Source of the DNA: Azospirillum oryzae
Lineage (GTDB): Bacteria > Pseudomonadota > Alphaproteobacteria > Azospirillales > Azospirillaceae
Direction: 5' to 3'
Length of the DNA: 64,000 bases
NCBI RefSeq assembly: GCF_008364795.1
Contig: NZ_VTTM01000001.1
Coordinates: forward strand, 1,054,001-1,118,000
Of the stretch, positions 10,242 through 18,760 are shown piece by piece (within the stretch, counting starts at the first letter, position 1; every line of letters begins with the position of its first letter). The translations under genes were made by a program, and so were the position numbers. Under the pieces are notes generated by a model. The model was not told the origin of the DNA. It did not search any database and worked only from the letters and a program-made list of their open reading frames with translations.

Positions 10242-10481
10242 ATGGCGATGGAAGCCGCCACGATCGAAAAGCTCATCAAGGAGGGCATCCCCGACGCGGT
10301 CGTGGAGATCGCCGACCTGCGGGGCGATGGCGACCACTATGCCGCGCTCGTCACCTCCGCCGCCTTCAAGGGCAAGAGCCGGGTGCAGCAGCACCAGATG
10401 GTCTACGCGTCCCTTCAGGGCAAGATGGGCGGCGAACTGCACGCCCTGGCGCTGACCACCGCGGTGCCGGAAGGCGCCTGA
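10242..10481 (+). CDS. BolA family protein
   Basis: Small BolA/IbaG-type protein of 79 residues. The BolA fold region is recognisable (VVEIADLRGDGDHYAALVTS, FKGKSRVQQHQMVYASL), and the central His of HQMVY is a usual metal/[2Fe-2S] ligand. It lies 62 bp upstream of a monothiol glutaredoxin. BolA and CGFS glutaredoxins form shared-cluster heterodimers in iron-sulfur trafficking, so the pairing is meaningful. GAGG about 10 bases before the ATG can serve as ribosome site. Confidence 0.93.
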   Translation: MAMEAATIEKLIKEGIPDAVVEIADLRGDGDHYAALVTSAAFKGKSRVQQHQMVYASLQGKMGGELHALALTTAVPEGA

Positions 10482-10543
10482 CTTTATCTCACATTGGACT
10501 AGGTCCCGGCACAGCCGGGCCGAATCGGAAGGGTCATCGAGTC

Positions 10544-10879
<336 letters not shown>

Positions 10880-10911
10880 TATGGCTGCGGCCTTTAGGGA
10901 CCGAAACGAGA

Positions 10912-10935
10912 AACCCCGCTCCAGCGGGGTTTTTT
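10912..10935 (+). terminator. Rho-independent terminator after grxD
   Basis: AACCCCGCT pairs with AGCGGGGTT around a very short loop and is followed at once by a T-run, 33 bp after the grxD stop. Confidence 0.9.
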
Positions 10936-11039
10936 GTTGCGTAAATGGGACGCGAGGCGGGAGTGATGCCGGTTGCGCAGCCCGGCCATGTTCGTCCACC
11001 CGCTGCCGGATTGCACAAACAATGTGCTAAACGGACGGT

Positions 11040-11966
11040 ATGGTTCAGACCCCGTCGCCCGCCAAGGCCCCGACCTCCACAACCGCGGCGTTCGTCGCGG
11101 CGCTGGCCTCATACCTGATCTGGGGGCTGGTCAACCCGGTCTTCTTCAAATCGCTGGGCGATGTCGGGGCGGTGGAGATCGTTGCGCACCGCGTCGTGTG
11201 GACGGTGGTGCTGGTCGGCATCGGCGTGCTGGCGACCCGCGGGCCGGCGGCCGTCGTCGCCGCGGTGGGCAACTGGCGCCGGCTTGGCATCCTGGTGGTC
11301 ACCACCCTGCTGGTCACCGTCAACTGGACCGTCTTCATCTGGGCGGTGGTGAACAGCCGCCTGGTCGAGGCCAGCCTGGGCTATTTCATCAACCCGCTGG
11401 TCAATGTGCTGCTGGGCGTGCTGTTCCTGAACGAACGGCTCAGCCGCGGCCGGATGCTGGCGGTCGCCATCGCCGCGGCCGGCGTCGGCAGCCTCGTCGT
11501 CAGCTACGGCACCGTACCCTGGGTGGCCCTGTCGCTGGCCCTGTCCTTTGGCTTCTACGCCCTGGTGCGCAAGAAGGCGGCGATCGACCCGGTGATCGGG
11601 CTGCTGGTGGAAACCGCCCTGCTGCTCCCGGCGGCGCTCGGCTATCTGCTGTGGCTGGGCGGCGACGGCGCCTTCGGGCATGGCTGGGGCGAGAGCACGC
11701 TGCTGGTGCTGGCCGGGCCGATGACGGCGGTGCCGCTGGTTCTCTTCATGATCGGCGCGACGAGGCTGACCATGACCACGCTCGGGCTGCTGCAATATGT
11801 CGGGCCGACCGGGCAGCTTCTGCTGGGCGTGCTGGTCTATGGCGAGGCTTTCACCCGCAGCCATGCCATCACCTTCGCCTGCATCTGGGTCGCGCTGGCC
11901 GTCTTCACCGCCGACGCGGTCCACAGCCACCGCAGCAGCAACCGGGCCGCCGCCGCCGCGGAGTGA
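11040..11966 (+). CDS. rarD: RarD-type DMT superfamily transporter (EamA)
   Basis: Inner-membrane protein of 308 residues with about ten hydrophobic helices in two EamA repeats. The opening ASYLIWGLVNPVFFKSL and the segment EIVAHRVVWTVVLVG are typical of RarD, once called a chloramphenicol-sensitive protein. The physiological substrate is unknown. The start is the ATG at 11040. It converges with the TetR gene on the other strand, 7 bp away. Confidence 0.9.
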   Translation: MVQTPSPAKAPTSTTAAFVAALASYLIWGLVNPVFFKSLGDVGAVEIVAHRVVWTVVLVGIGVLATRGPAAVVAAVGNWRRLGILVVTTLLVTVNWTVFIWAVVNSRLVEASLGYFINPLVNVLLGVLFLNERLSRGRMLAVAIAAAGVGSLVVSYGTVPWVALSLALSFGFYALVRKKAAIDPVIGLLVETALLLPAALGYLLWLGGDGAFGHGWGESTLLVLAGPMTAVPLVLFMIGATRLTMTTLGLLQYVGPTGQLLLGVLVYGEAFTRSHAITFACIWVALAVFTADAVHSHRSSNRAAAAAE

Positions 11967-11973
11967 CCACGGC

Positions 11974-12672
11974 TTACCGCGGCGTCAGGCCATGGGCGAT
12001 GGTGTGGGCCAGCGTGCCGACCATCGCGCAGATGCCGGCGTCGTCGCGGCCGAACACCACCTGATCGAGGAAGCCCAGCCCGAAGCTGAGCGTCGCGATG
12101 CCGGCCGCCACATTGGCGAGGTCGGCGTCGGCGGCGATGGCGCCCCGCGCACGGAAGCCTTCCAGCCGTCTCAGCAGGCAGGGGATGCGGCTCTGCGACA
12201 GGGTGCGTGCCATCTCGTCCGCCACCGCCTGATCGACCAGGGCGCGGGCCAGCACCACGCGGGTGAAGTCGCGGCATGCCCAGCTGTGCTTCAACTGGGC
12301 ATGCAGGAAGCGGGCGAGGTCGGTCTCCAGATCCTCGTGCGGCGGCGGCAGATCGCAGCCGCCCGATTCCTCGCGCCAATAGCGCTCCACCACCGCCAGC
12401 AGCAGACCGCTCTTGCCTGAGAAATAGCGCTGGATCAGTTGCTCGTTGACACCGGCCCGCCCGGCGATCTCGCGCGTCGTCGCCGCATCGAATCCACGCT
12501 CTGCGAACACCAGCTTGGCGGCATCGAGCAGCGCGCCCTCGGTCGCGGCGCGGTCGCGCTTGCGCCCCCCGCCTTCGCAGGCTCCCTCGGTGCCGTTGCC
12601 GGGGCAACAGCCGCCATCGTCCTTGCTTGCGTCCAAAGCCCGTCCCTCTCCCGTGCGTCCCGTCAGCTTCAT
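11974..12672 (-). CDS. TetR family regulator, divergent to Old Yellow Enzyme
   Basis: Predicted repressor of 232 residues. The helix-turn-helix reads TTREIAGRAGVNEQLIQRYF. The C-terminal half should be the ligand/dimer domain. The first 35 residues are unusual: Gly-rich with C22, C23 and C32. It is divergent from an alkene reductase gene with two palindromes between them, an arrangement like nemR-nemA, where the regulator senses electrophiles through cysteines. The start is uncertain: the ATG at 12672 nearly touches operator 1, and a downstream TTG with GAGGGA before it would also fit. Confidence 0.88.
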   Translation of the reverse strand: MKLTGRTGEGRALDASKDDGGCCPGNGTEGACEGGGRKRDRAATEGALLDAAKLVFAERGFDAATTREIAGRAGVNEQLIQRYFSGKSGLLLAVVERYWREESGGCDLPPPHEDLETDLARFLHAQLKHSWACRDFTRVVLARALVDQAVADEMARTLSQSRIPCLLRRLEGFRARGAIAADADLANVAAGIATLSFGLGFLDQVVFGRDDAGICAMVGTLAHTIAHGLTPR

Positions 12673-12675
12673 AAT

Positions 12676-12695
12676 AAGTATGCAGATACATACTT
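12676..12695. promoter_or_regulatory. Operator palindrome 1 in the tetR-OYE gap
   Basis: AAGTATG and CATACTT form perfect 7-bp arms around six bases, 3 bp from the regulator ATG. A TTGACA hexamer directed towards the OYE gene overlaps its right edge (12694-12699). Binding here would block both genes. The regulator-operator link is inferred from position. Confidence 0.65.
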
Positions 12696-12719
12696 GACAA
12701 GCGGCGGGCGCCGGTTCAA

Positions 12720-12735
12720 GTATGTACTCACATAC
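12720..12735. promoter_or_regulatory. Operator palindrome 2 in the tetR-OYE gap
   Basis: GTATGT and ACATAC form 6-bp arms around ACTC. It shares the GTATG core with operator 1, and a further ACATAC-like half follows to 12739. It lies 48 bp before the OYE start. Confidence 0.6.
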
Positions 12736-12782
12736 ATACAAGCCGATTTGCCCAACAGGGGCCAATAGGGAGTAGTCCCGCC

Positions 12783-13898
12783 ATGCCGCAAAGCACTGCA
12801 AAGCCTGACCTGTTCACCCCGCTGCGCCTTGGCGCCATCGAGCTGCCGAACCGCGTCGTCATGGCGCCGATGACCCGCAGCCGCGCCGGCGAAGGCAACT
12901 GCCCGACCGCGCTGACCGCCGAATATTATGCGCAGCGCGCCTCGGCCGGCCTGATCATCACCGAAGCGACGCAGGTCTGCGACACCGCCCAGGGCTATCC
13001 CAACACGCCGGGCATCCACACCGACGCCCAGACGCTGGCCTGGCGCGCGGTCGCGGACGCCGTGCATGACGCCGGCGGGCGGATCGTCACCCAGCTCTGG
13101 CATGTCGGCCGCATCTCCCACCCGCGCTTCCAGCCGAACGGCGCCGCCCCGGTCGCCCCGTCGGCCATCGCGGCGAAGGGCCAGCTCTACACCGGCGCCG
13201 GCATGGAGCCCTTCCCGGTGCCGCGTGCCCTGGAAACCGCCGAGATCCCAGCGCTGGTCCGCCACTTCGCCGATGCGGCGAAGCGCGCGGTGTTCGATGC
13301 CGGCCTGGACGGCGTCGAGATTCACGCGGCCAACGGCTATCTGATCGACCAGTTCCTGCGCGACAGCACCAACACCCGCACCGACCAGTATGGTGGGACG
13401 GTGGAGAACCGCTGCCGCTTCCTGCTGGAAATCCTGGAGGCCACGGCCCATGCCGTCGGCGCCGACCGCATCGGTGTCCGCCTGTCGCCGACCGGCGTGT
13501 TCAACGACATGACGGACAGCGAACCGCTGCCGCATTTCCTGGCGATCACCAAGGCGCTGAACCCCTTCAATCTCGCCTATCTGCATGTGATCGAGGGCCG
13601 GCCCGGCCACCATATGGCCCCGCCGGAGGGCGCGCCGCATGTGGCATCCGCCCTGCGCGCCGCCTTCAAGGGTCCGTTCATCCTGAACGGCGGCTACAGC
13701 CGCGGTGACGCCGATGCCGCACTCGCCAACGGCGAGGCCGATGCGGTCAGCTTCGGCGAGGCCTTCATCTCCAACCCGGACCTGCCCGTGCGCTTCCGTG
13801 CCGGCGCGTCGCTGGCCGAGCCGGACCGCACCACCTATTACGGCGGCGACGCCAAGGGCTACACCGATTACCCGGCGCTGGAATCCGTCGCCGCCTGA
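12783..13898 (+). CDS. Old Yellow Enzyme family alkene reductase (NemA-like)
   Basis: FMN-dependent NADPH ene-reductase of 371 residues. OYE features are present in order: LFTPLRLGAIELPNRVVMAP, GLIITEATQV, TQLWHVGRISHP, GVEIHAANGYLIDQFLRD (substrate-binding H/N pair) and NRCRFLLEIL. Members reduce alpha,beta-unsaturated carbonyls, nitro compounds and maleimides. The neighbouring TetR gene and the two palindromes suggest induction by reactive electrophiles. The start is the ATG at 12783. Confidence 0.95.
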   Translation: MPQSTAKPDLFTPLRLGAIELPNRVVMAPMTRSRAGEGNCPTALTAEYYAQRASAGLIITEATQVCDTAQGYPNTPGIHTDAQTLAWRAVADAVHDAGGRIVTQLWHVGRISHPRFQPNGAAPVAPSAIAAKGQLYTGAGMEPFPVPRALETAEIPALVRHFADAAKRAVFDAGLDGVEIHAANGYLIDQFLRDSTNTRTDQYGGTVENRCRFLLEILEATAHAVGADRIGVRLSPTGVFNDMTDSEPLPHFLAITKALNPFNLAYLHVIEGRPGHHMAPPEGAPHVASALRAAFKGPFILNGGYSRGDADAALANGEADAVSFGEAFISNPDLPVRFRAGASLAEPDRTTYYGGDAKGYTDYPALESVAA

Positions 13899-13990
13899 CG
13901 AGTTTGCGGCCCCGAATCCCCAATTGGGGCCGCAATTCCTCTCGACGTGAGAGCGCGTCGTGAGAGCGTCGTGAGACGCAAATCCCCGCT

Positions 13991-14032
13991 GCCCCCGGCC
14001 CGGTTCCCCCCTGGGCCGGGGGGCTTTTTTTT
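13991..14032 (+). terminator. Rho-independent terminator after the alkene reductase
   Basis: An 11-bp GC stem (GCCCCCGGCCC with GGGCCGGGGGC) is followed by nine Ts. Just upstream, 13947-13978 carries a short imperfect direct repeat of the type GCGTCGTGAGA. Confidence 0.92.
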
Positions 14033-14058
14033 GGGAGCAGCCTTATCGGACCGGGTGG

Positions 14059-14583
14059 CTATGCCGCCCCGCCCTCTCCATCCATCCCATTGTCCAGTCC
14101 GCGTGCCAGTGCCGCGATGGTGCCGTAGCCGACCTGGTCGGCCGGGTCGATCTCCGCCATCTTGGCGAGGATCGCCAGCGCCCTGTCGCGGTTGTGGCGG
14201 CGCAGTTCGATAAAGGCCAGCGCCTTCATGGTGAACAGGAAGAAGCGCGCCGGCCCGGCCGCCGTCCAGTCGGTGGAGCCGGCGGTCAGCTGCGACCAGT
14301 CGGCGGGAAAGCCGCCGTGGAGCGCGGCGGCATCCAGCCCGATGCGGGCCACCCGCTCCGCCTCCCCCAGCTTCTTGCGGTTGAAGTAGAATTTGTAGAG
14401 CGCGTAGAAGACCGGCAGCACCCGCGGCCCCTTGCGGTGAGCCTCCCACAACAACGCCTCGCAGGCGTCGGGCACGTCGCGGGCCTTCACCGCTTCCCGC
14501 AGCAGTTCGTCGATCTGTTCCGGCACGTCGCCGAAGGCCATGCGGCCGTTCGACATCCTGAGTTCGATCGGTTCGTCGCTCAT
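14059..14583 (-). CDS. Hypothetical helical-repeat protein next to the nif promoter
   Basis: I do not recognise a named family. The 174-residue product is soluble and looks alpha-helical. Repeated hydrophobic/Ala-rich helices (FYALYKFYFNRKKLGEAERVARIGL; RFFLFTMKALAFIELRRHN; DRALAILAKMAEIDPADQVG) resemble TPR units. I chose the ATG at 14583 (MSDEPIELRMSNG). It is divergent from the iscA-nifU operon and shares its 311-bp control region, which holds a NifA UAS. Co-regulation with nitrogen fixation is possible, but no sigma-54 site points its way. Confidence 0.75.
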   Translation of the reverse strand: MSDEPIELRMSNGRMAFGDVPEQIDELLREAVKARDVPDACEALLWEAHRKGPRVLPVFYALYKFYFNRKKLGEAERVARIGLDAAALHGGFPADWSQLTAGSTDWTAAGPARFFLFTMKALAFIELRRHNRDRALAILAKMAEIDPADQVGYGTIAALARGLDNGMDGEGGAA

Positions 14584-14706
14584 CGCTTCCCTCGCCTGTA
14601 TTTCCTGCTGACGCAATCAATCATCCGACGCACCGACGACGTCCCATGGTACGCGCGCAGGCGCGGGGAAAGACCATATTATTTTTGTGCGGCGAAGTGT
14701 CGCGGC

Positions 14707-14722
14707 TGTCGCAAAGGCGACA
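14707..14722. promoter_or_regulatory. NifA upstream activator sequence (UAS)
   Basis: TGT-CGCAAAGGCG-ACA is an exact match to the NifA consensus TGT-N10-ACA, with 6-bp dyad arms TGTCGC/GCGACA. It lies about 100 bp upstream of the sigma-54 promoter at 14823. The same 16 bases recur upstream of fixA. Confidence 0.9.
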
Positions 14723-14803
14723 CGCACCAAACCCGACAAAAACGTTGGAAGACGAAACATTGTCGGACTCTCGCCACGCCATTTCGGCCTTACAATCCTT
14801 TAA

Positions 14804-14816
14804 AATCAACCATTTG
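14804..14816 (+). promoter_or_regulatory. IHF site between UAS and sigma-54 promoter
   Basis: AATCAACCATTTG fits the IHF consensus WATCAANNNNTTR at every fixed position. It lies between the UAS and the -24 element, where DNA bending would bring NifA to the polymerase. Confidence 0.75.
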
Positions 14817-14822
14817 CCGTCT

Positions 14823-14838
14823 TGGCACGGTCCTTGCT
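14823..14838 (+). promoter_or_regulatory. Sigma-54 (-24/-12) promoter of the iscA-nifUSV-cysE-nifW operon
   Basis: TGGCACGGTCCTTGCT matches the RpoN consensus TGGCAC-N5-TTGC exactly. It starts 72 bp before the first gene of the nif operon. Confidence 0.95.
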
Positions 14839-14894
14839 TCACTTCCCGTCAGATCGGCCGGCATCCCCGGCAACGCGGCTTGAGGAGGCGGGAC

Positions 14895-15290
14895 ATGGTG
14901 ACTCTGACGGATGCGGCGGTTTCCACCCTGGAACAGGTCCTGGCGAAGTCGGGCGGTGCGGCCGCCGGCTTGCGGATCGCCGTGACCGACGGCGGCTGCG
15001 CCGGCCTGAAATACCAGATGGGCCTGGAGGCGGCGGCCGGCGACGACGATGCGGTGCTCAGCTTCGGCCCGGTCACCATCTTCGTCGACGCCAACAGCCA
15101 ACCCTTCCTGAGCGGCGTGGTGGTCGATTTCGTCGAGGGCATCGAAGGCTCCGGCTTCAAGTTCGACAACCCGAACGCGACCAGCAGCTGCGGCTGCGGC
15201 AAGTCCTTCTCAGCCGGTGAAGGGGGTGGCGGCTCCTGCTCGACCTCCTCGTCCAGCTGCGGATCGTCGGCCCCCTATTCGACTCACTGA
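14895..15290 (+). CDS. HesB/IscA-type nif iron-sulfur assembly protein
   Basis: A-type iron-sulfur carrier of 131 residues encoded first in the nif operon (IscA-nif/HesB). The three conserved cysteines are present: C35 in TDGGCAGLKY, and C99 and C101 in SSCGCGKSF. After the normal end of the fold there is an extra Gly/Ser-rich tail with two more cysteines (C115, C122). GAGGAGGCGGG precedes the ATG at 14895. Predicted job: to receive or deliver clusters made by NifU/NifS for nitrogenase maturation. Confidence 0.93.
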   Translation: MVTLTDAAVSTLEQVLAKSGGAAAGLRIAVTDGGCAGLKYQMGLEAAAGDDDAVLSFGPVTIFVDANSQPFLSGVVVDFVEGIEGSGFKFDNPNATSSCGCGKSFSAGEGGGGSCSTSSSSCGSSAPYSTH

Positions 15291-15360
15291 TCGGGGCCAC
15301 TGACACCGCCCCCGGACACTCTTCCCCTAGGCGCGCACCCCACGGAAAGGCAGCAGCGAC

Positions 15361-16284
15361 ATGTGGAACTACACCGACAAGGTCAAGGAACACTTCTTCA
15401 ACCCGAAGAACTCCGGTGTCCTGGACAGCGCCAACGCGGTCGGCGAGGTCGGCTCCATCACCTGCGGCGACGCGCTGCGTCTGATGCTGAAGGTCGATCC
15501 CGACACCCAGATCATTCAGGACGCGAAGTTCCAGACCTTCGGCTGCGGCTCGGCCATCGCCTCCTCCTCCGCGCTGACGGAGATGATCATCGGCAAGACG
15601 GTTGACGAGGCGCTGACCCTGACCAACCGCGACATCGCCGAGTATCTGGGCGGCCTGCCGCCGGAGAAGATGCACTGCTCCGTCATGGGTGCGGAGGCTC
15701 TGCGCGCCGCCATCGCCAACTACAAGGGCGAGGCGTGGGAAGACGACCATGAGGAAGGCGAGCTGGTCTGCAAGTGCTTCGGCATCGACGCCGCCATGAT
15801 CGAGCGCGCGGTGACCGTGAACGGCCTGACCACGCTGGAGGAGGTCACCCACTACACCAAGGCCGGCGGCTCCTGCCAGACCTGCCACGAGAAGATCGAG
15901 GAGGTGCTGGAAGAGGTGCTGGCCAAGACCGGCGCCCTGAAGCCCGCCAAGAAGCATACCCCCGGCACCGTCGGGCTGGACGCCATCAAGCCACTGGAAC
16001 CGAAGGCCGAACCGGCGGCAGCGCCCAAGCTGACCAACGTCCAGCGCATGCAGGCGATCATGAGCGCCATCGAGGAGATGCGCCCGCAGATCCAGCGCGA
16101 CGGCGGCGATGTGGAACTGGTCGACATCGACGGCAAGGACATCTATGTGCGGCTCTCCGGCGCCTGCTCCGGCTGTTCGCAGTCGGCCGGCACGATGATG
16201 GGCGTGCAGATGAAGCTGGTCGAGAAGCTCGGCGAGTTCGTGCGGGTCAAGCCCGCGTCCCTCATGCCGGCCCACGCGGGCTAA
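15361..16284 (+). CDS. nifU: Nitrogenase iron-sulfur cluster scaffold NifU
   Basis: Modular scaffold on which clusters for nitrogenase are built, 307 residues. The N-terminal IscU domain has C35, C62 and C106. The central [2Fe-2S] ferredoxin-like domain has C137, C139, C172 and C175. A linker about 195-220 leads to the C-terminal Nfu domain with C269 and C272 (GACSGCSQS). This cysteine pattern is the same as in Azotobacter NifU. It is 16 bp from nifS, its sulfur donor. Confidence 0.98.
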   Translation: MWNYTDKVKEHFFNPKNSGVLDSANAVGEVGSITCGDALRLMLKVDPDTQIIQDAKFQTFGCGSAIASSSALTEMIIGKTVDEALTLTNRDIAEYLGGLPPEKMHCSVMGAEALRAAIANYKGEAWEDDHEEGELVCKCFGIDAAMIERAVTVNGLTTLEEVTHYTKAGGSCQTCHEKIEEVLEEVLAKTGALKPAKKHTPGTVGLDAIKPLEPKAEPAAAPKLTNVQRMQAIMSAIEEMRPQIQRDGGDVELVDIDGKDIYVRLSGACSGCSQSAGTMMGVQMKLVEKLGEFVRVKPASLMPAHAG

Positions 16285-16299
16285 GGGGAGCACCAAGCC

Positions 16300-17505
16300 A
16301 TGAGCCAGGGAATCTATCTCGACAACAACGCCACCACCCGCGTCGATCCGGAAGTGCTGCAGGAGATGCTGCCGCTCTTCACCGAGCATTTCGGCAACCC
16401 GTCCTCCATGCACGGCTTCGGCGCCGCGGTGGGCGGCAAGATCGAATGGGCGCGCAAGCAGGTCCAGGCCCTGCTGGGCGCCGCCCATGACAGCGAGATC
16501 GTCTTCACCTCCGGCGGGACGGAAAGCGACAACACCGCTATCCTGTCGGCGCTGGAGGCCTATCCGAAGAAGCGCGAGATCGTCACCAGCGTGGTCGAAC
16601 ATCCCGGCGTGCTGGCGCTCTGCGAGTATCTGGAGAAGAAGCGCGGCTGCAAGGTCCACCGCATCCCGGTGGACAAGCGCGGCAACCTCGACATGGAGGC
16701 CTACCGCGCCGCGCTGTCCGATCAGGTCGCCATCGTCTCCATCATGTGGGCCAACAACGAGACCGGGACGATCTTCCCGGTGGAGGAGCTGGCGCGCATG
16801 GCCAAGGAGGCCGGCGCCCTCTTCCACACCGACGCGGTGCAGTCGGTCGGCAAGATCCCGATGAAGCTGGCGGACAGCGCCATCGACATGCTGTCGCTGT
16901 CCGGCCACAAGCTGCACGCCCCCAAGGGCATCGGCGCGCTCTACGTAAAGCGCGGCCTGCGCTACCGCCCGATGCTGCGCGGCGGCCATCAGGAACGCTC
17001 GCGCCGCGCCGGGACGGAGAATGCGCCAGGCATCGTCGGGCTGGGCGCCGCCGCCCAACTGGCGCTGGTCCATATGGGTGACGAGAACACACGGGTGAAG
17101 GCGCTGCGCGACAAGCTGGAACAGGCGATCCTGGCGGCGGTGCCGAGCTGCTTCGTCACCGGCAACCCGGACAACCGCCTGCCCAACACCTGCAACATCG
17201 CCTTCGAATATATCGAGGGCGAGGCGATCCTGCTGCTGCTGAACGAGGCCGGCATCGCCGCGTCCTCCGGCTCCGCCTGCACGTCGGGCTCGCTGGAGCC
17301 GAGCCACGTCATGCGCGCCATGGGCGTGCCCTACACCGCGGCCCATGGCGCCACCCGCTTCTCCCTGTCGCGCGACACGACGGAGGAGGAGATCGACCGG
17401 GTCATCGCCGTGGTGCCGGGCATCATCGCCAAGCTGCGCAGCCTGTCGCCCTACTGGCAGCAGGAAGCCGGCAAGCCCAAGGAATTCGCACCCGTTTATT
17501 CGTAA
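16300..17505 (+). CDS. nifS: Cysteine desulfurase NifS
   Basis: PLP enzyme that takes sulfur from cysteine and gives it to NifU; 401 residues. Seen: N-terminal [17 protein letters not shown], His-rich [14 protein letters not shown] lysine K204 in [17 protein letters not shown], and catalytic C327 in [21 protein letters not shown]. All are at the usual NifS spacing. It follows nifU in the NifA-controlled operon. An unusually structured 133-bp gap separates it from nifV. Confidence 0.98.
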   Translation: MSQGIYLDNNATTRVDPEVLQEMLPLFTEHFGNPSSMHGFGAAVGGKIEWARKQVQALLGAAHDSEIVFTSGGTESDNTAILSALEAYPKKREIVTSVVEHPGVLALCEYLEKKRGCKVHRIPVDKRGNLDMEAYRAALSDQVAIVSIMWANNETGTIFPVEELARMAKEAGALFHTDAVQSVGKIPMKLADSAIDMLSLSGHKLHAPKGIGALYVKRGLRYRPMLRGGHQERSRRAGTENAPGIVGLGAAAQLALVHMGDENTRVKALRDKLEQAILAAVPSCFVTGNPDNRLPNTCNIAFEYIEGEAILLLLNEAGIAASSGSACTSGSLEPSHVMRAMGVPYTAAHGATRFSLSRDTTEEEIDRVIAVVPGIIAKLRSLSPYWQQEAGKPKEFAPVYS

Positions 17506-17513
17506 CACCGGAA

Positions 17514-17593
17514 TCGCAGGCCGGGTCGATGGCCCGTCCCGGCACCCCGCCCGACGACACCCCGTCGGGGCGGGTCCCCGGCCCGGCCTGCGA
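17514..17593. repeat. Nested inverted repeats in the nifS-nifV gap
   Basis: Outer arms TCGCAGGCCGGG (17514-17525) and CCCGGCCTGCGA (17582-17593) are perfect 12-bp complements. Inside, 17546-17556 pairs with 17563-17574 (11 bp, one bulged G). It would fold as one long branched hairpin in the nif message, with no T-run. It may mark an RNA-processing or stability point between nifS and nifV; that is inference. Confidence 0.75.
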
Positions 17594-17638
17594 CACTTTT
17601 CAAAGGGGACAGGTGGTCCCCGCGCGCGAGGTGCCCCC

Positions 17639-18760
17639 ATGCCCACCACCTTCGCCACCATCAACGACACCACGTTGCGCGACGGCGAGCAGACCGCCGG
17701 CGTCGCCTTCACGCTCGACGAGAAGATCGCCATCGCCCGCGCGCTCGATGCCGCCGGCGTGCCGGAACAGGAGGTCGGCATCCCCGCCATGGGCGAGGAG
17801 GAGCGCGAGGGCATCCGCGCCGTGGCGTCGCTGGGGTTGAACGGACGGCTGATGGTGTGGTGCCGCATGCACGACACCGACTTGAAGGCGGCGCTGTCCT
17901 GCAATGTCGGTTTCGTCAACCTGTCGATGCCGGTGTCCGACATCCACATCACGAAGAAGCTGAAGCGCAGCCGCGCCTGGGCGCTGGCAGAGATCGAGCG
18001 CCGGGTGAAACAGGCGCGCGACCATGGGCTGGAGGTCAGCGTCGGCGGCGAGGATTCGTCGCGCGCCGACATGGATTTCCTGATCGCTGCCGCCACGGTG
18101 GCGCAACAGGCGGGCGCCCGACGCTTCCGCTTCGCAGACACGCTGGGCGTGCTCGATCCCTTCCAGACGCGCGCCTGCATCGAACGGCTGCGCCGGGCCA
18201 CCGACCTGGAGATCGAGATCCACGCCCATGACGATCTGGGCCTCGCCAATGCCAATTCACTGGCGGCGGTGCTGGGCGGCGCCACCCACGTCAACACCAC
18301 GGTGAACGGACTGGGCGAGCGCGCCGGCAACGCCCCGCTGGAGGAGGTGGTGGTTTCGCTGAAACACCTCTACCACATCGACAGCGGCGTGGAGACGCGG
18401 TCGCTCGGTGCCATCAGCGATCTGGTGGAGCGGGCCTCCAACCGGCCGGTGGCGGTCAACAAGTCGATCGTCGGTTCCGCAGTCTTCACCCACGAGGCCG
18501 GCATCCATGTCGACGGGCTGCTGCGCGACCGCGCCACCTACCAGAACTTCGACCCCGCCGAGGTCGGGCGCGAACACCGGATCGTGCTGGGCAAGCATTC
18601 CGGCACCGCGGCGGTGAAGCTGGCCTATGAGCGGCTGGGCATCGCCTGCGACGACGCCACGGCCCAAGCGGTGCTGCCGCGTGTCCGCGCGCTGGCGACC
18701 CGCGCCAAGCGGCCGCCGACGCCCGAGGAGCTGCACGCCTTCCTGGAGGCGGCGACATGA
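17639..18760 (+). CDS. nifV: Homocitrate synthase NifV
   Basis: Condenses acetyl-CoA with 2-oxoglutarate to homocitrate, the organic ligand of FeMo-cofactor; 373 residues. The IPMS/HCS signatures are present: [14 protein letters not shown] at the N-terminus, metal-binding [12 protein letters not shown], and [14 protein letters not shown]. The ATG at 17639 has GAGGT 6 bases upstream; longer in-frame starts run into non-coding sequence. Its stop overlaps the cysE start (ATGA), so the two are translationally coupled. Confidence 0.97.
   Translation: MPTTFATINDTTLRDGEQTAGVAFTLDEKIAIARALDAAGVPEQEVGIPAMGEEEREGIRAVASLGLNGRLMVWCRMHDTDLKAALSCNVGFVNLSMPVSDIHITKKLKRSRAWALAEIERRVKQARDHGLEVSVGGEDSSRADMDFLIAAATVAQQAGARRFRFADTLGVLDPFQTRACIERLRRATDLEIEIHAHDDLGLANANSLAAVLGGATHVNTTVNGLGERAGNAPLEEVVVSLKHLYHIDSGVETRSLGAISDLVERASNRPVAVNKSIVGSAVFTHEAGIHVDGLLRDRATYQNFDPAEVGREHRIVLGKHSGTAAVKLAYERLGIACDDATAQAVLPRVRALATRAKRPPTPEELHAFLEAAT

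Noticed and set aside
15157-18330. 1057-codon minus-strand frame across nifU-nifS-nifV
   Set aside because: Spans three real genes and their gaps on the opposite strand; no recognisable domain.
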